Of a DNA stretch of 20,163 nt, positions 14,759 to 20,163 are shown piece after piece; position 1 is the first letter of the stretch, and each line of letters starts with the position of its first letter. The translations under genes and the position numbers were made by a program. Origin of the DNA: an uncultured Mitsuokella sp. (GTDB taxonomy: Bacteria; Bacillota; Negativicutes; Selenomonadales; Selenomonadaceae); assembly GCA_900770895.1 (NCBI GenBank), contig CAAGMF010000047.1, positions 1 to 20,163 on the forward strand, given 5' to 3'. The notes below the pieces were generated by a model. That model worked only from the letters and a program-made list of their open reading frames with translations. It ran no database searches and had not been told where the DNA came from.

Positions 14759-15832
14759 TCAGTCCAGCTGGCGCAGGCGCTCGGCCTGGTCAGCCGTGAT
14801 GAGGGCCCGCAGCAGTTCATCGAGATCGCCGCCCAGTATATCATCGATGCGATGCAGCGTGAGCCCGATCCGGTGGTCGGTCACACGCCCCTGCGGGAAA
14901 TTATACGTGCGGATGCGCTCGCTGCGATCGCCCGAGCCGATCTGGCTGCGGCGGTCAGCGGCCACAGCCGCCTGCTGCTCATGCTGCGCCCTGTCGTAGA
15001 GACGGGCCCGCAGGACCTTCATCGCCTTTTCCTTGTTCTTGAGCTGGGATTTCTCATCCTGGCACTGCACGACGACCCCGGTCGGCAGATGCGTGATGCG
15101 GATGGCCGTCTCCGTGCGGTTCACGTACTGGCCGCCGGCGCCATGCGCGCAGTAGGTATCGATGCGCAGATCCTGCGGCGCGATATCTACGGCCACGTCG
15201 TCGACCTCGGGCAGGACAGCGACAGTCGCCGCACTCGTATGGATGCGGCCCGTCGACTCGGTGACAGGCACGCGCTGCACGCGATGCGTGCCGCTCTCAT
15301 ATTTCAGATAGCTGTAGGCGCCCTCGCCCTTCACGAGGAATTCGACCTCCTTGTAGCCGCCGAGCAATGTCTCATTCGCATCGATGAGCTCGACGTCCCA
15401 GCCGCGCCGCTCGGCATAGCGCGAGTACATGCGGAACAGATCAGCGGCGAACAGGGCCGCCTCCTCGCCGCCGACACCGCCGCGGATCTCGACGATGACA
15501 TTCTTGTCGTCGTTCGGGTCGCGCGGCAGCAGCAGCACCGGCAGCTCTTTCTCGAGCTCCTCCTGACGCGCCACGAGTTCCGGCAGCTCGGCATTTGCCA
15601 GCTCTTTGAGCTCGTCATCGCTGCCGGCCAGTATGTCACGGTTCTCAGCGACATCGGCGCGTACCTTCGTATATTCGTCCACTTTTTCCGCAATCGGGGC
15701 GAGCTCGGCATGCTCCTTGCTGTAGCGTTGCCAGAGCTCTATATCCGCTATGACATCCGGGTCACTCAGCAGTGACTCCAGCTCCTGATATTTGGCTGTC
15801 AGTGCCTGTAATTTCGGTAATAGATCCTTCAT
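14759..15832 (-). CDS. prfA: Peptide chain release factor 1
   Basis: RF1, which reads UAA and UAG in the ribosomal A site and triggers peptide release. 357 residues, normal length. The anticodon-like tripeptide is PVT (189-191, in RVPVTESTGR), the RF1 form rather than the SPF of RF2. The catalytic loop is GAGGQYVN with GGQ at 233-235; the residue after Q is Tyr where most RF1 proteins I recall have His. The C-terminal RTYNFPQGRVTDHRIGLT block is typical. The ATG at 15832 follows AAGGA by 5-6 nt and lies 71 nt inside the DUF1385 gene. prmC follows directly. Confidence 0.96.
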   Translation of the reverse strand: MKDLLPKLQALTAKYQELESLLSDPDVIADIELWQRYSKEHAELAPIAEKVDEYTKVRADVAENRDILAGSDDELKELANAELPELVARQEELEKELPVLLLPRDPNDDKNVIVEIRGGVGGEEAALFAADLFRMYSRYAERRGWDVELIDANETLLGGYKEVEFLVKGEGAYSYLKYESGTHRVQRVPVTESTGRIHTSAATVAVLPEVDDVAVDIAPQDLRIDTYCAHGAGGQYVNRTETAIRITHLPTGVVVQCQDEKSQLKNKEKAMKVLRARLYDRAQHEQQAAVAADRRSQIGSGDRSERIRTYNFPQGRVTDHRIGLTLHRIDDILGGDLDELLRALITADQAERLRQLD

Positions 15833-16730
15833 CGTTTTCCTTTATATAGTTCTCCGTTCCCGGCAATATTTCCTCTTCCGGCAGTACCGCTTTGAGCGAC
15901 TCGATGGCTACCTCGACCATATCATCCTGCGGCGGGCGCGTCGTGAGGTACTGCAGAGCGAGACCCGGCTTGATTGCCCGCTGCACCATGGGGCTCTTGC
16001 TGCGTCCGGCGAAGCGTATGAGCTCATACGATATGCCGGCTACGACCGGCAGCAGCAGTACGCGGCTCGCGATGCGCAGCCAGAGATTCGGCCAGCCGAG
16101 GAACGCGAATACGAAGATCGACACGAGCATGACGATGAGCAGGAAATTCGTACCGCAGCGCGGGTGCAGGCGCGAGAACTGCTGCACATTCGCCACCGTC
16201 AGCGGCAGCCCGGCCTCGTAGCAGTGGATGGTCTTGTGCTCGGCACCATGATACTGGAACACGCGGCGGATGTCCGGCATGCGCGATATGCCCCAGATAT
16301 AGCCGAGGAATATGACGAGGCGCAGGATGCCCTCCATGAAATTCAGCCACATGGGGTCATCGGTGACCGAGCTGAACAGATGCGCGGCCCCCGTCGGTAT
16401 GGCGATGAACAGCACGCTGGCCAGCACGAGCGCGAATACGATGGTCAGCGCCATCTCCTTGTCGCTGAGCTGCTCATCCTCATCACCAGCCATCTTGGCC
16501 GAGTACGACAGCGAGCGCATGCCGATGACGAGCGACTCGACGAGCGCAACCGTCCCGCGCAGCATCGGCTTCTTCAATATCGGGAAACGATCCTGTATGG
16601 AGTGCACCGTCTGCTTGTCTACCTGGATCCGGCCCTGCGGGTCGCGCACGGCCGTAGCCATGTACCCGGGACCGCGCATCATGACGCCCTCGATGACGGC
16701 CTGACCGCCTACCATTAGTTTACCTGCCAT
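15762..16730 (-). CDS. DUF1385 membrane protein (YqhQ-like)
   Basis: 322-residue protein of the DUF1385 family, known as YqhQ in Bacillus, function not established. The conserved start GGQAVIEGVMMRGP (about 8-21), the central YHGAEHKTIHCYE (about 159-171), and HPRCGTNFLL (about 189-198) are all present. Hydrophobic segments at about 93-113, 137-150, 197-215 and 224-240 make it a polytopic inner membrane protein. The last 25 or so residues are hydrophilic, serine/threonine/glycine-rich and lie over the prfA start, so the genes share 71 nt in different frames. A distant AAGGGG and closer AAGG precede the ATG. Position between rpmE and prfA is usual in Firmicutes. Confidence 0.9.
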   Translation of the reverse strand: MAGKLMVGGQAVIEGVMMRGPGYMATAVRDPQGRIQVDKQTVHSIQDRFPILKKPMLRGTVALVESLVIGMRSLSYSAKMAGDEDEQLSDKEMALTIVFALVLASVLFIAIPTGAAHLFSSVTDDPMWLNFMEGILRLVIFLGYIWGISRMPDIRRVFQYHGAEHKTIHCYEAGLPLTVANVQQFSRLHPRCGTNFLLIVMLVSIFVFAFLGWPNLWLRIASRVLLLPVVAGISYELIRFAGRSKSPMVQRAIKPGLALQYLTTRPPQDDMVEVAIESLKAVLPEEEILPGTENYIKENDEGSITEITGTDSQISGAGVTAE

Positions 16731-16767
16731 TTTCCTTACCCCTTGCGATATATCTCAAGCTTTGACA

Positions 16768-16797
16768 ATAATTCTCACTTTATTGAACTTTCTGCAA
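16768..16797 (-). promoter_or_regulatory. Weak candidate promoter before the DUF1385 gene
   Basis: TTGCAG (16792-16797) and AATTAT (16768-16773) are 18 nt apart on the minus strand, just past the rpmE hairpin. The -10 matches only four of six consensus positions. Its placement after a terminator-like hairpin is the main support. Confidence 0.25.
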
Positions 16798-16814
16798 AGC
16801 ATCATATACGAAAT

Positions 16815-16840
16815 AAAGCAGAGCACGAATGCCCTGCTTT
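16815..16840 (-). terminator. UUCG-loop hairpin after rpmE
   Basis: On the minus strand AAAGCAGGGCA-TTCG-TGCTCTGCTTT forms an 11-pair stem with one G-T pair and a very stable UUCG-type loop, about 22 nt past the rpmE stop. The following sequence is only moderately T-rich (ATTTCGTATA), so termination may be partial, allowing some read-through into the DUF1385-prfA-prmC genes. Confidence 0.65.
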
Positions 16841-16862
16841 ACGAAGTTCGAATCGAAGCTGA

Positions 16863-17066
16863 TTATTTGCTCCGGCCATAGCGCTTATTGAATTTCTCAA
16901 TACGACCGCCTGCCTGGACGTCACGCTGACGGCCAGTGAAGAACGGATGGCACTTCGAGCAGACATCGACGTGCAGCTCAGGAACCGTAGAACCGGTCGT
17001 GAACGTATTACCGCAACCGCAGATGACCTTAGCCTCGTAGTATTTCGGATGAATGCCTTCCTTCAT
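16863..17066 (-). CDS. rpmE: 50S ribosomal protein bL31, zinc-binding type
   Basis: Ribosomal protein of the large subunit, 67 residues. It starts with MKEGIHPKYYEAKVICGCG and carries CxC (CGCG, 16-18) and CxxC (CSKCHPFF, 36-39) cysteine pairs that bind one zinc ion, marking the zinc-containing paralogue rather than the zinc-free ykrB/ytiA type. C-terminal FTGRQRDVQAGGRIEKFNKR is typical. ATG at 17066 follows GAGGTG with 6 nt spacing. It is the first gene after a strong promoter at 17207-17235 and a structured leader. Confidence 0.97.
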   Translation of the reverse strand: MKEGIHPKYYEAKVICGCGNTFTTGSTVPELHVDVCSKCHPFFTGRQRDVQAGGRIEKFNKRYGRSK

Positions 17067-17200
17067 GATTTACACCTCGCTTTCCCACCCAGGAAACTGG
17101 GAACAGATACAAAGGAACATATGCGCTCCCTTGGTTAAACCCGGCCTCCCGCTTGGGGTCAGCCAGAAGTACTGGAAACAGACGTCACTACGTCCGTTAC
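17067..17200 (-). promoter_or_regulatory. rpmE: Structured rpmE leader, candidate L31 autoregulatory element
   Basis: From the predicted start near 17200 to the ATG the rpmE transcript has some 134 nt of leader. It contains several small hairpins: GACGT-AGTG-ACGTC, CCAG-TACTT-CTGG, and next to the ribosome site CCCAG-TTTC-CTGGG (17088-17101). Ribosomal-protein leaders for L31 are known in several bacterial phyla. I cannot tell whether this one matches any of them; structure and position are the only evidence. A GGGTGG string recalls the T-box but the required ACC-GCG follow-up is absent. Confidence 0.4.
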
Positions 17201-17206
17201 CGTACT

Positions 17207-17235
17207 ATTATAGCACGCCGCTACCACCAATGCAA
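17207..17235 (-). promoter_or_regulatory. Promoter of rpmE
   Basis: On the minus strand TTGCAT (17230-17235), 17 nt spacer, TATAAT (17207-17212), with TGC directly before the -10, so both a -35 and an extended -10 are present. This is among the best promoters in the window, fitting for a ribosomal protein gene. Start expected near 17200. Confidence 0.8.
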
Positions 17236-17277
17236 GGAAATATCCGTAAAAATCCGTGTCTGGCAGCAATATCAGGC

Positions 17278-17306
17278 TTGAAAAAAGGCCGGCTATCGGC
17301 GATAAT
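17278..17306 (+). promoter_or_regulatory. Promoter of the ClpX-like gene
   Basis: TTGAAA (17278-17283), 17 nt spacer, GATAAT (17301-17306), giving a start near 17313 and a leader of about 60 nt. It lies divergent to the rpmE promoter, whose -35 is about 42 nt away. No CIRCE or CtsR-type repeat of the heat-shock class was seen in the 17067-17372 gap. Confidence 0.7.
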
Positions 17307-17372
17307 AGGAATAGTGACCTAAAAAACAAAGTTCCGGCACTGCGGTGCTGTATAGAAAGGAAGTTTTTATAA

Positions 17373-18653
17373 ATGGCAGACCAGGTTCTAAAACACCAGT
17401 GCAGCTTCTGCAAGCGCGTCATCGAGATACACAGCCAGTATGATATGCCGATCTACGATCCGAATACCGGCTTCGCTATCTGCAAGAACTGCATCCGCGA
17501 AATAAACCGCTATCTCGACGAGCATGAGGCCGCCACGAAGAGCGAGACGAAATCCGCCTTTGCCGACCAGCTCGACGATATCCTCGCCAAGAACAAGCCG
17601 CACAAGATAAAAGAATATCTCGACGAATACATCGTCAATCAGGACCATGCAAAAAAGGTCCTGGCTGTCGCCGTCTACAACCACTACAAGCGCATGAAGT
17701 ACGGCTATCAGCATGACGATGGCACCGAGATCGAGAAATCGAACGTCATCATGCTCGGCCCCTCAGGCTGCGGCAAGACAGCCCTGCTCTCGCATCTCTC
17801 GCATCTGCTCGATGTGCCGTTCGCCGTTACCGATGCCTCGAGCCTGACCGAGGCCGGCTTCGTCGGCGCCGATGTAGAGGTCGCCGTCCGCAACCTCTAC
17901 TATGCGGCCGACCGCGATATCGAGAAAGCCGAGCACGGCATCATCTACCTCGACGAGTTCGACAAGATTGCCCGCAAATCCGGCGCCAACAACTCCATCA
18001 CGGCCGATCCGGGCCACGAGGGCGTCCAGCAGGCCCTGCTGAAGATGCTCGAGGGCAGCGTCGTCGAGTTCACAGCTCGCGGCCAGCGCAAGCACCCCGA
18101 GGCTCCGACGATCAAGGTCGACACGAAGAACATCCTGTTCATCGTCGGCGGCGCTTTCGTCGGCATCGAGGATATCATCGCCAAGCGTCTGCAGAAGGAC
18201 GATTCGTCCATCGGCTTCGGCGCCAAGATCGAGGGCAAGGATGACAAGCCGAAGTTCGACGAGCTCATCCACAAGGTACGCCCCGAAGACCTCATGAAAT
18301 ACGGCATCATCCCGGAGATCATCGGACGTCTGCCGATCATCTGCACGCTCGAGTCGCTCGATGAAGATGCCTTGCTGCGCATCCTGACCGAGCCGAAGAA
18401 CGCGCCGGTCAAGCAGTATGAGAAGCTGCTCGCCATGGATAACGTCGAGCTCGAGTTCGAGGACGACGCGCTGCGCGCTGTCGCTCAGAAAGCCATCGAG
18501 CGCAAGACGGGCGCCCGCTCGCTGAAGGGCATCATCGAGGATATCATGCTCGACGTCATGTACGATATCCCGAAGACCGATACGCCGCGCATCGTGAAGA
18601 TAACGAAGGAATGCGTGACCGACGGCAAGAAGCCAGAGGTCATCGATAAGTAA
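17373..18653 (+). CDS. ClpX-type AAA+ protein unfoldase, divergent paralogue
   Basis: 426 residues, the usual ClpX length. An N-terminal zinc domain (C10, C13, C37, C40) is followed by an AAA+ module: Walker A GPSGCGKT (129-136), Walker B IIYLDEFDK (190-198; canonical ClpX has DEID), sensor and arginine residues in IIGRLP (317-321) and GARSLK (sensor-2 R382). The ClpP-docking loop IGF (280-282) is kept. Pore loops differ: pore 1 is GFVGAD (162-167) rather than GYVGED, pore 2 is ADPGHEG (211-217) rather than RDVSGEG; the RKH loop is kept as RGQRKHP. Expected role: ATP-driven unfolding and delivery to ClpP. It stands alone, without tig, clpP or lon, so it is probably a second ClpX besides a main one elsewhere. 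AAGGAAG precedes the ATG by about 9 nt. If it is the only ClpX of this genome it should be called clpX. Confidence 0.88.
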   Translation: MADQVLKHQCSFCKRVIEIHSQYDMPIYDPNTGFAICKNCIREINRYLDEHEAATKSETKSAFADQLDDILAKNKPHKIKEYLDEYIVNQDHAKKVLAVAVYNHYKRMKYGYQHDDGTEIEKSNVIMLGPSGCGKTALLSHLSHLLDVPFAVTDASSLTEAGFVGADVEVAVRNLYYAADRDIEKAEHGIIYLDEFDKIARKSGANNSITADPGHEGVQQALLKMLEGSVVEFTARGQRKHPEAPTIKVDTKNILFIVGGAFVGIEDIIAKRLQKDDSSIGFGAKIEGKDDKPKFDELIHKVRPEDLMKYGIIPEIIGRLPIICTLESLDEDALLRILTEPKNAPVKQYEKLLAMDNVELEFEDDALRAVAQKAIERKTGARSLKGIIEDIMLDVMYDIPKTDTPRIVKITKECVTDGKKPEVIDK

Positions 18654-18671
18654 CACAAAGTCAAAGAAAAA

Positions 18672-18722
18672 AATTTGGTGCTGTGACAAGATGTGGAATC
18701 ATTTTGTCACAGCACCATTTTT
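18672..18722. terminator. Bidirectional rho-independent terminator
   Basis: GGTGCTGTGACAA (18677-18689) pairs perfectly over 13 bp with TTGTCACAGCACC (18704-18716), loop 14 nt. ATTTTT follows on the plus strand and AAATTTTTTT on the minus strand. It serves the convergent ClpX-like gene and universal stress gene, whose stops are 68 nt apart. Confidence 0.93.
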
Positions 18723-19288
18723 CATTTCTCGCCGAGGTCGGCGATGTAGTTATCGTCCTCGTCCCAGTCGTCGGGCATGCCTTTGCAGAGCAGGACGGGG
18801 CAGGGGGCCTGCTGCATGACATAGGTCGAGACGCTGCCGGTCAGGAAGCGACGCAGGGCGGAGAAGCCGCGGTCCCCCATGACGATGAGGTCGCTCTCCT
18901 CCTCTGCCGCTACCTCGACGATCTTCTCGCCCGGTATGCCGAACTCCGCCCGGACATGTGCCTTGATCTCCGGCGGTATGACATGGATGAGATCCGCCAG
19001 GAACTGATAGGCGGCGATCAGCATCTCATAGGGCACATAGCCGCCGAGGCTGACCTGCTCGAAAGCCGCGACGTTCTTATCCAGATCGACGACCATGAGC
19101 AGCGTGATCTCGGCTCCGGTCACAGCCGCGAGCTCGATGGCTTCATTCAATGCCTTGAAAGCCGGGCCGGAGCCGTCGGTCGGCACGAGGATGCGCTCGA
19201 CGCTGATGGTACTGCGCTGTGGTGCCGGACGGCTCTTTATCTCGGCTACTATTTCCTCCGCACTGGGAGCTGACGGGGAATCCGACAT
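18722..19288 (-). CDS. Universal stress protein (UspA family)
   Basis: Single USP domain in 188 residues, preceded by a hydrophilic tail of about 30 residues rich in S, P, A and E. The domain begins with ERILVPTDGSGPAFKAL and has the nucleotide-binding end DLIVMGDRGFSALRRFLTGS, fitting the ATP-type G-x2-G-x9-G-S pattern, then STYVMQQAPCPVLLCK. Cytoplasmic; role in stress survival is by family only. An acidic C-terminus (DDWDEDDN) is unusual but small. Two ATGs lie further upstream in frame; the one at 19288 has GGAGG with 7 nt spacing and is preferred. It follows the ABC permease gene by about 50 nt and is probably co-transcribed. Confidence 0.9.
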   Translation of the reverse strand: MSDSPSAPSAEEIVAEIKSRPAPQRSTISVERILVPTDGSGPAFKALNEAIELAAVTGAEITLLMVVDLDKNVAAFEQVSLGGYVPYEMLIAAYQFLADLIHVIPPEIKAHVRAEFGIPGEKIVEVAAEEESDLIVMGDRGFSALRRFLTGSVSTYVMQQAPCPVLLCKGMPDDWDEDDNYIADLGEK

Positions 19289-19338
19289 GTTACTACCTCC
19301 ATTTCCTGCTTCTGCCATAATCACCCATTCCCCTGCCC

Positions 19339-20163
19339 TCAGACCTGTGTTTCGGCCAGGACAGCTTTATGATGGGCTTCACGGGCCTGACGGCGCAACA
19401 GCGCACGGCGTGATTTGTAGAAACGCCAGGTGAACAGGATGACGACCGCGGCGATGTAGAGCAGGAACACACCGATCTCCCGGGAAATCGCCGGGAGGTC
19501 GGCACCGCGCTGGACGATGTCGCGCACGAAATGGAACTCCCAGGTCAGGGGAAAGACATGCGACATCGCCACGGTAAAGTCCGAATAAAACGATATCGGT
19601 CCGGTCGGCCCGCCGAATATGAAGCCACCCGGTATGAACAGAATCATGCGCGAGGAAGCGATACCCGGGTTGCTGGCCGTCCAGCCGAAAAATACGCTGA
19701 GCATGCCGACGGTCATCGTATAGAATATCTGGATGAACACGAAAGCGATGATATTGCCGCTCATGTTCAGATCGCCCCAAGTGTGCAGGATGGCCAGGCC
19801 GAGCACGAATGACGTTATGAGGCACAGGGCATAGGGCACGAGCCGGATGATGATATCGAGCGGCGTGCCCTCGATCAGTATGCGGTCAAGCTGATGCGTG
19901 AGCCGCAGACGCGGCACCATGCCGATGGTCGCAAAGGTAAAGAACATCGAGCCGAAGAAGAACAGGAAACCCAAGGTCTCGCCGTTCGAGGTCGACCCCT
20001 GCGGGTTAAAGAGTTTCCGCTCGGCGAGCTGGATCTGGCCGTACAGCGAGTCGTTCGTACTGCCTACATCGCCCTGCGCCGCCGCATTCTCGAGGCCCAC
20101 GATCTCATTGAGTGCCGACATGACATCCGAGTTCAGCGCCGTATTCGAGAAATCATAGAACAC
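19339..20163 (-). CDS. ABC-2 type transporter permease (5' end outside window)
   Basis: C-terminal 275 codons of a multi-pass permease; the first codon seen at the right edge is a GTG that is most likely an internal valine. A hydrophilic, probably extracytoplasmic stretch (first 60 or so residues, with FYDFSNTALNSDVMSAL) is followed by about six hydrophobic helices: FLFFFGSMFFTFATIGMV, LVPYALCLITSFVLGLAIL, IIAFVFIQIFYTMTVGML, a segment with ILFIPGGFIFGGP, a segment before FHFVRDIV, and IGVFLLYIAAVVILFTW, then a basic tail. This is the ABC2_membrane/YhhJ-DrrB layout of exporters. Substrate unknown; the ATPase gene would lie to the right. Confidence 0.8.
   Translation of the reverse strand: MFYDFSNTALNSDVMSALNEIVGLENAAAQGDVGSTNDSLYGQIQLAERKLFNPQGSTSNGETLGFLFFFGSMFFTFATIGMVPRLRLTHQLDRILIEGTPLDIIIRLVPYALCLITSFVLGLAILHTWGDLNMSGNIIAFVFIQIFYTMTVGMLSVFFGWTASNPGIASSRMILFIPGGFIFGGPTGPISFYSDFTVAMSHVFPLTWEFHFVRDIVQRGADLPAISREIGVFLLYIAAVVILFTWRFYKSRRALLRRQAREAHHKAVLAETQV

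Noticed and set aside
14852..16718. Two plus-strand frames of about 300 codons each
   Set aside because: They mirror prfA and the DUF1385 gene and show no family motifs.
17075..17106. T-box riboswitch in the rpmE leader
   Set aside because: A GGGTGG string resembles part of the T-box, but the following bases (GAAA-GCG) do not match the ACC-GCG needed and no terminator/antiterminator pair is seen.
17763..18689. 308-codon minus-strand frame opposite the ClpX-like gene
   Set aside because: Shadow of the ClpX coding sequence; leucine/aspartate-rich with no motif and it runs into the terminator hairpin.

Overview
The window reads as a stretch of chromosome from a Gram-negative-type Firmicute (class Negativicutes; Selenomonadaceae such as Mitsuokella or Selenomonas is my best guess, from gene content and not from a database match). 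The gene set mixes Firmicute-style housekeeping neighbourhoods (rpmE, a DUF1385/YqhQ-like membrane protein, prfA, prmC; a KapD-like DEDDh exonuclease) with lipopolysaccharide-type genes (WaaE/KdtX-like glycosyltransferase, heptose kinase and nucleotidyltransferase, VirK/YbjX). The first 20 bases are not biological: they match the 3' end of the Illumina TruSeq read-2 adapter, so the left edge is a contig end with untrimmed adapter.

Region 1 (21-6414, all minus strand, strikingly AT-rich): a surface-glycan operon. In transcription order it holds a WaaE/KdtX-like GT2, a GT4 glycosyltransferase, a VirK/YbjX (DUF535) protein, a putative GT-B-like transferase, a rhamnosyltransferase-like GT2, an HddA-type heptose-7-phosphate kinase and an HddC-type heptose-1-phosphate guanylyltransferase cut by the contig end. 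Genes are packed with overlaps or very short gaps and several use TTG or GTG starts behind good Shine-Dalgarno sites. A strong extended -10 promoter lies at 6628-6636, followed by a leader of about 200 nt.

Region 2 (6695-10600, minus, GC-rich): a DEDDh exonuclease, prephenate dehydratase (pheA), DAHP synthase (aroF type) and the two-part branched-chain amino acid exporter azlC-azlD, with a promoter at 10572-10600 and a terminator at 6695-6722. Aromatic amino acid synthesis and amino acid export seem to be co-transcribed here.

Region 3 (10611-10855): a cluster of three palindromic dispersed-repeat units, two of them in inverted orientation.

Region 4 (10856-17066, minus): a large periplasmic-sensor/degenerate GGDEF/EAL protein, then prmC, prfA, a DUF1385 protein and rpmE. 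This is a translation-related block; the DUF1385 gene overlaps prfA by 71 nt, and rpmE has its own promoter, a structured leader and a terminator.

Region 5 (17067-18722): a promoter region shared by divergent rpmE and a stand-alone, sequence-divergent ClpX-type AAA+ unfoldase on the plus strand, ending at a strong bidirectional terminator.

Region 6 (18722-20163, minus): a universal stress protein and, upstream of it, an ABC-2 type export permease truncated at the right edge.

I found no tRNA, rRNA, CRISPR array, transposase or phage gene. The points most worth a second look are the divergent ClpX, the repeat cluster, the VirK-containing glycan operon with its leader, the rpmE leader and the adapter artefact.
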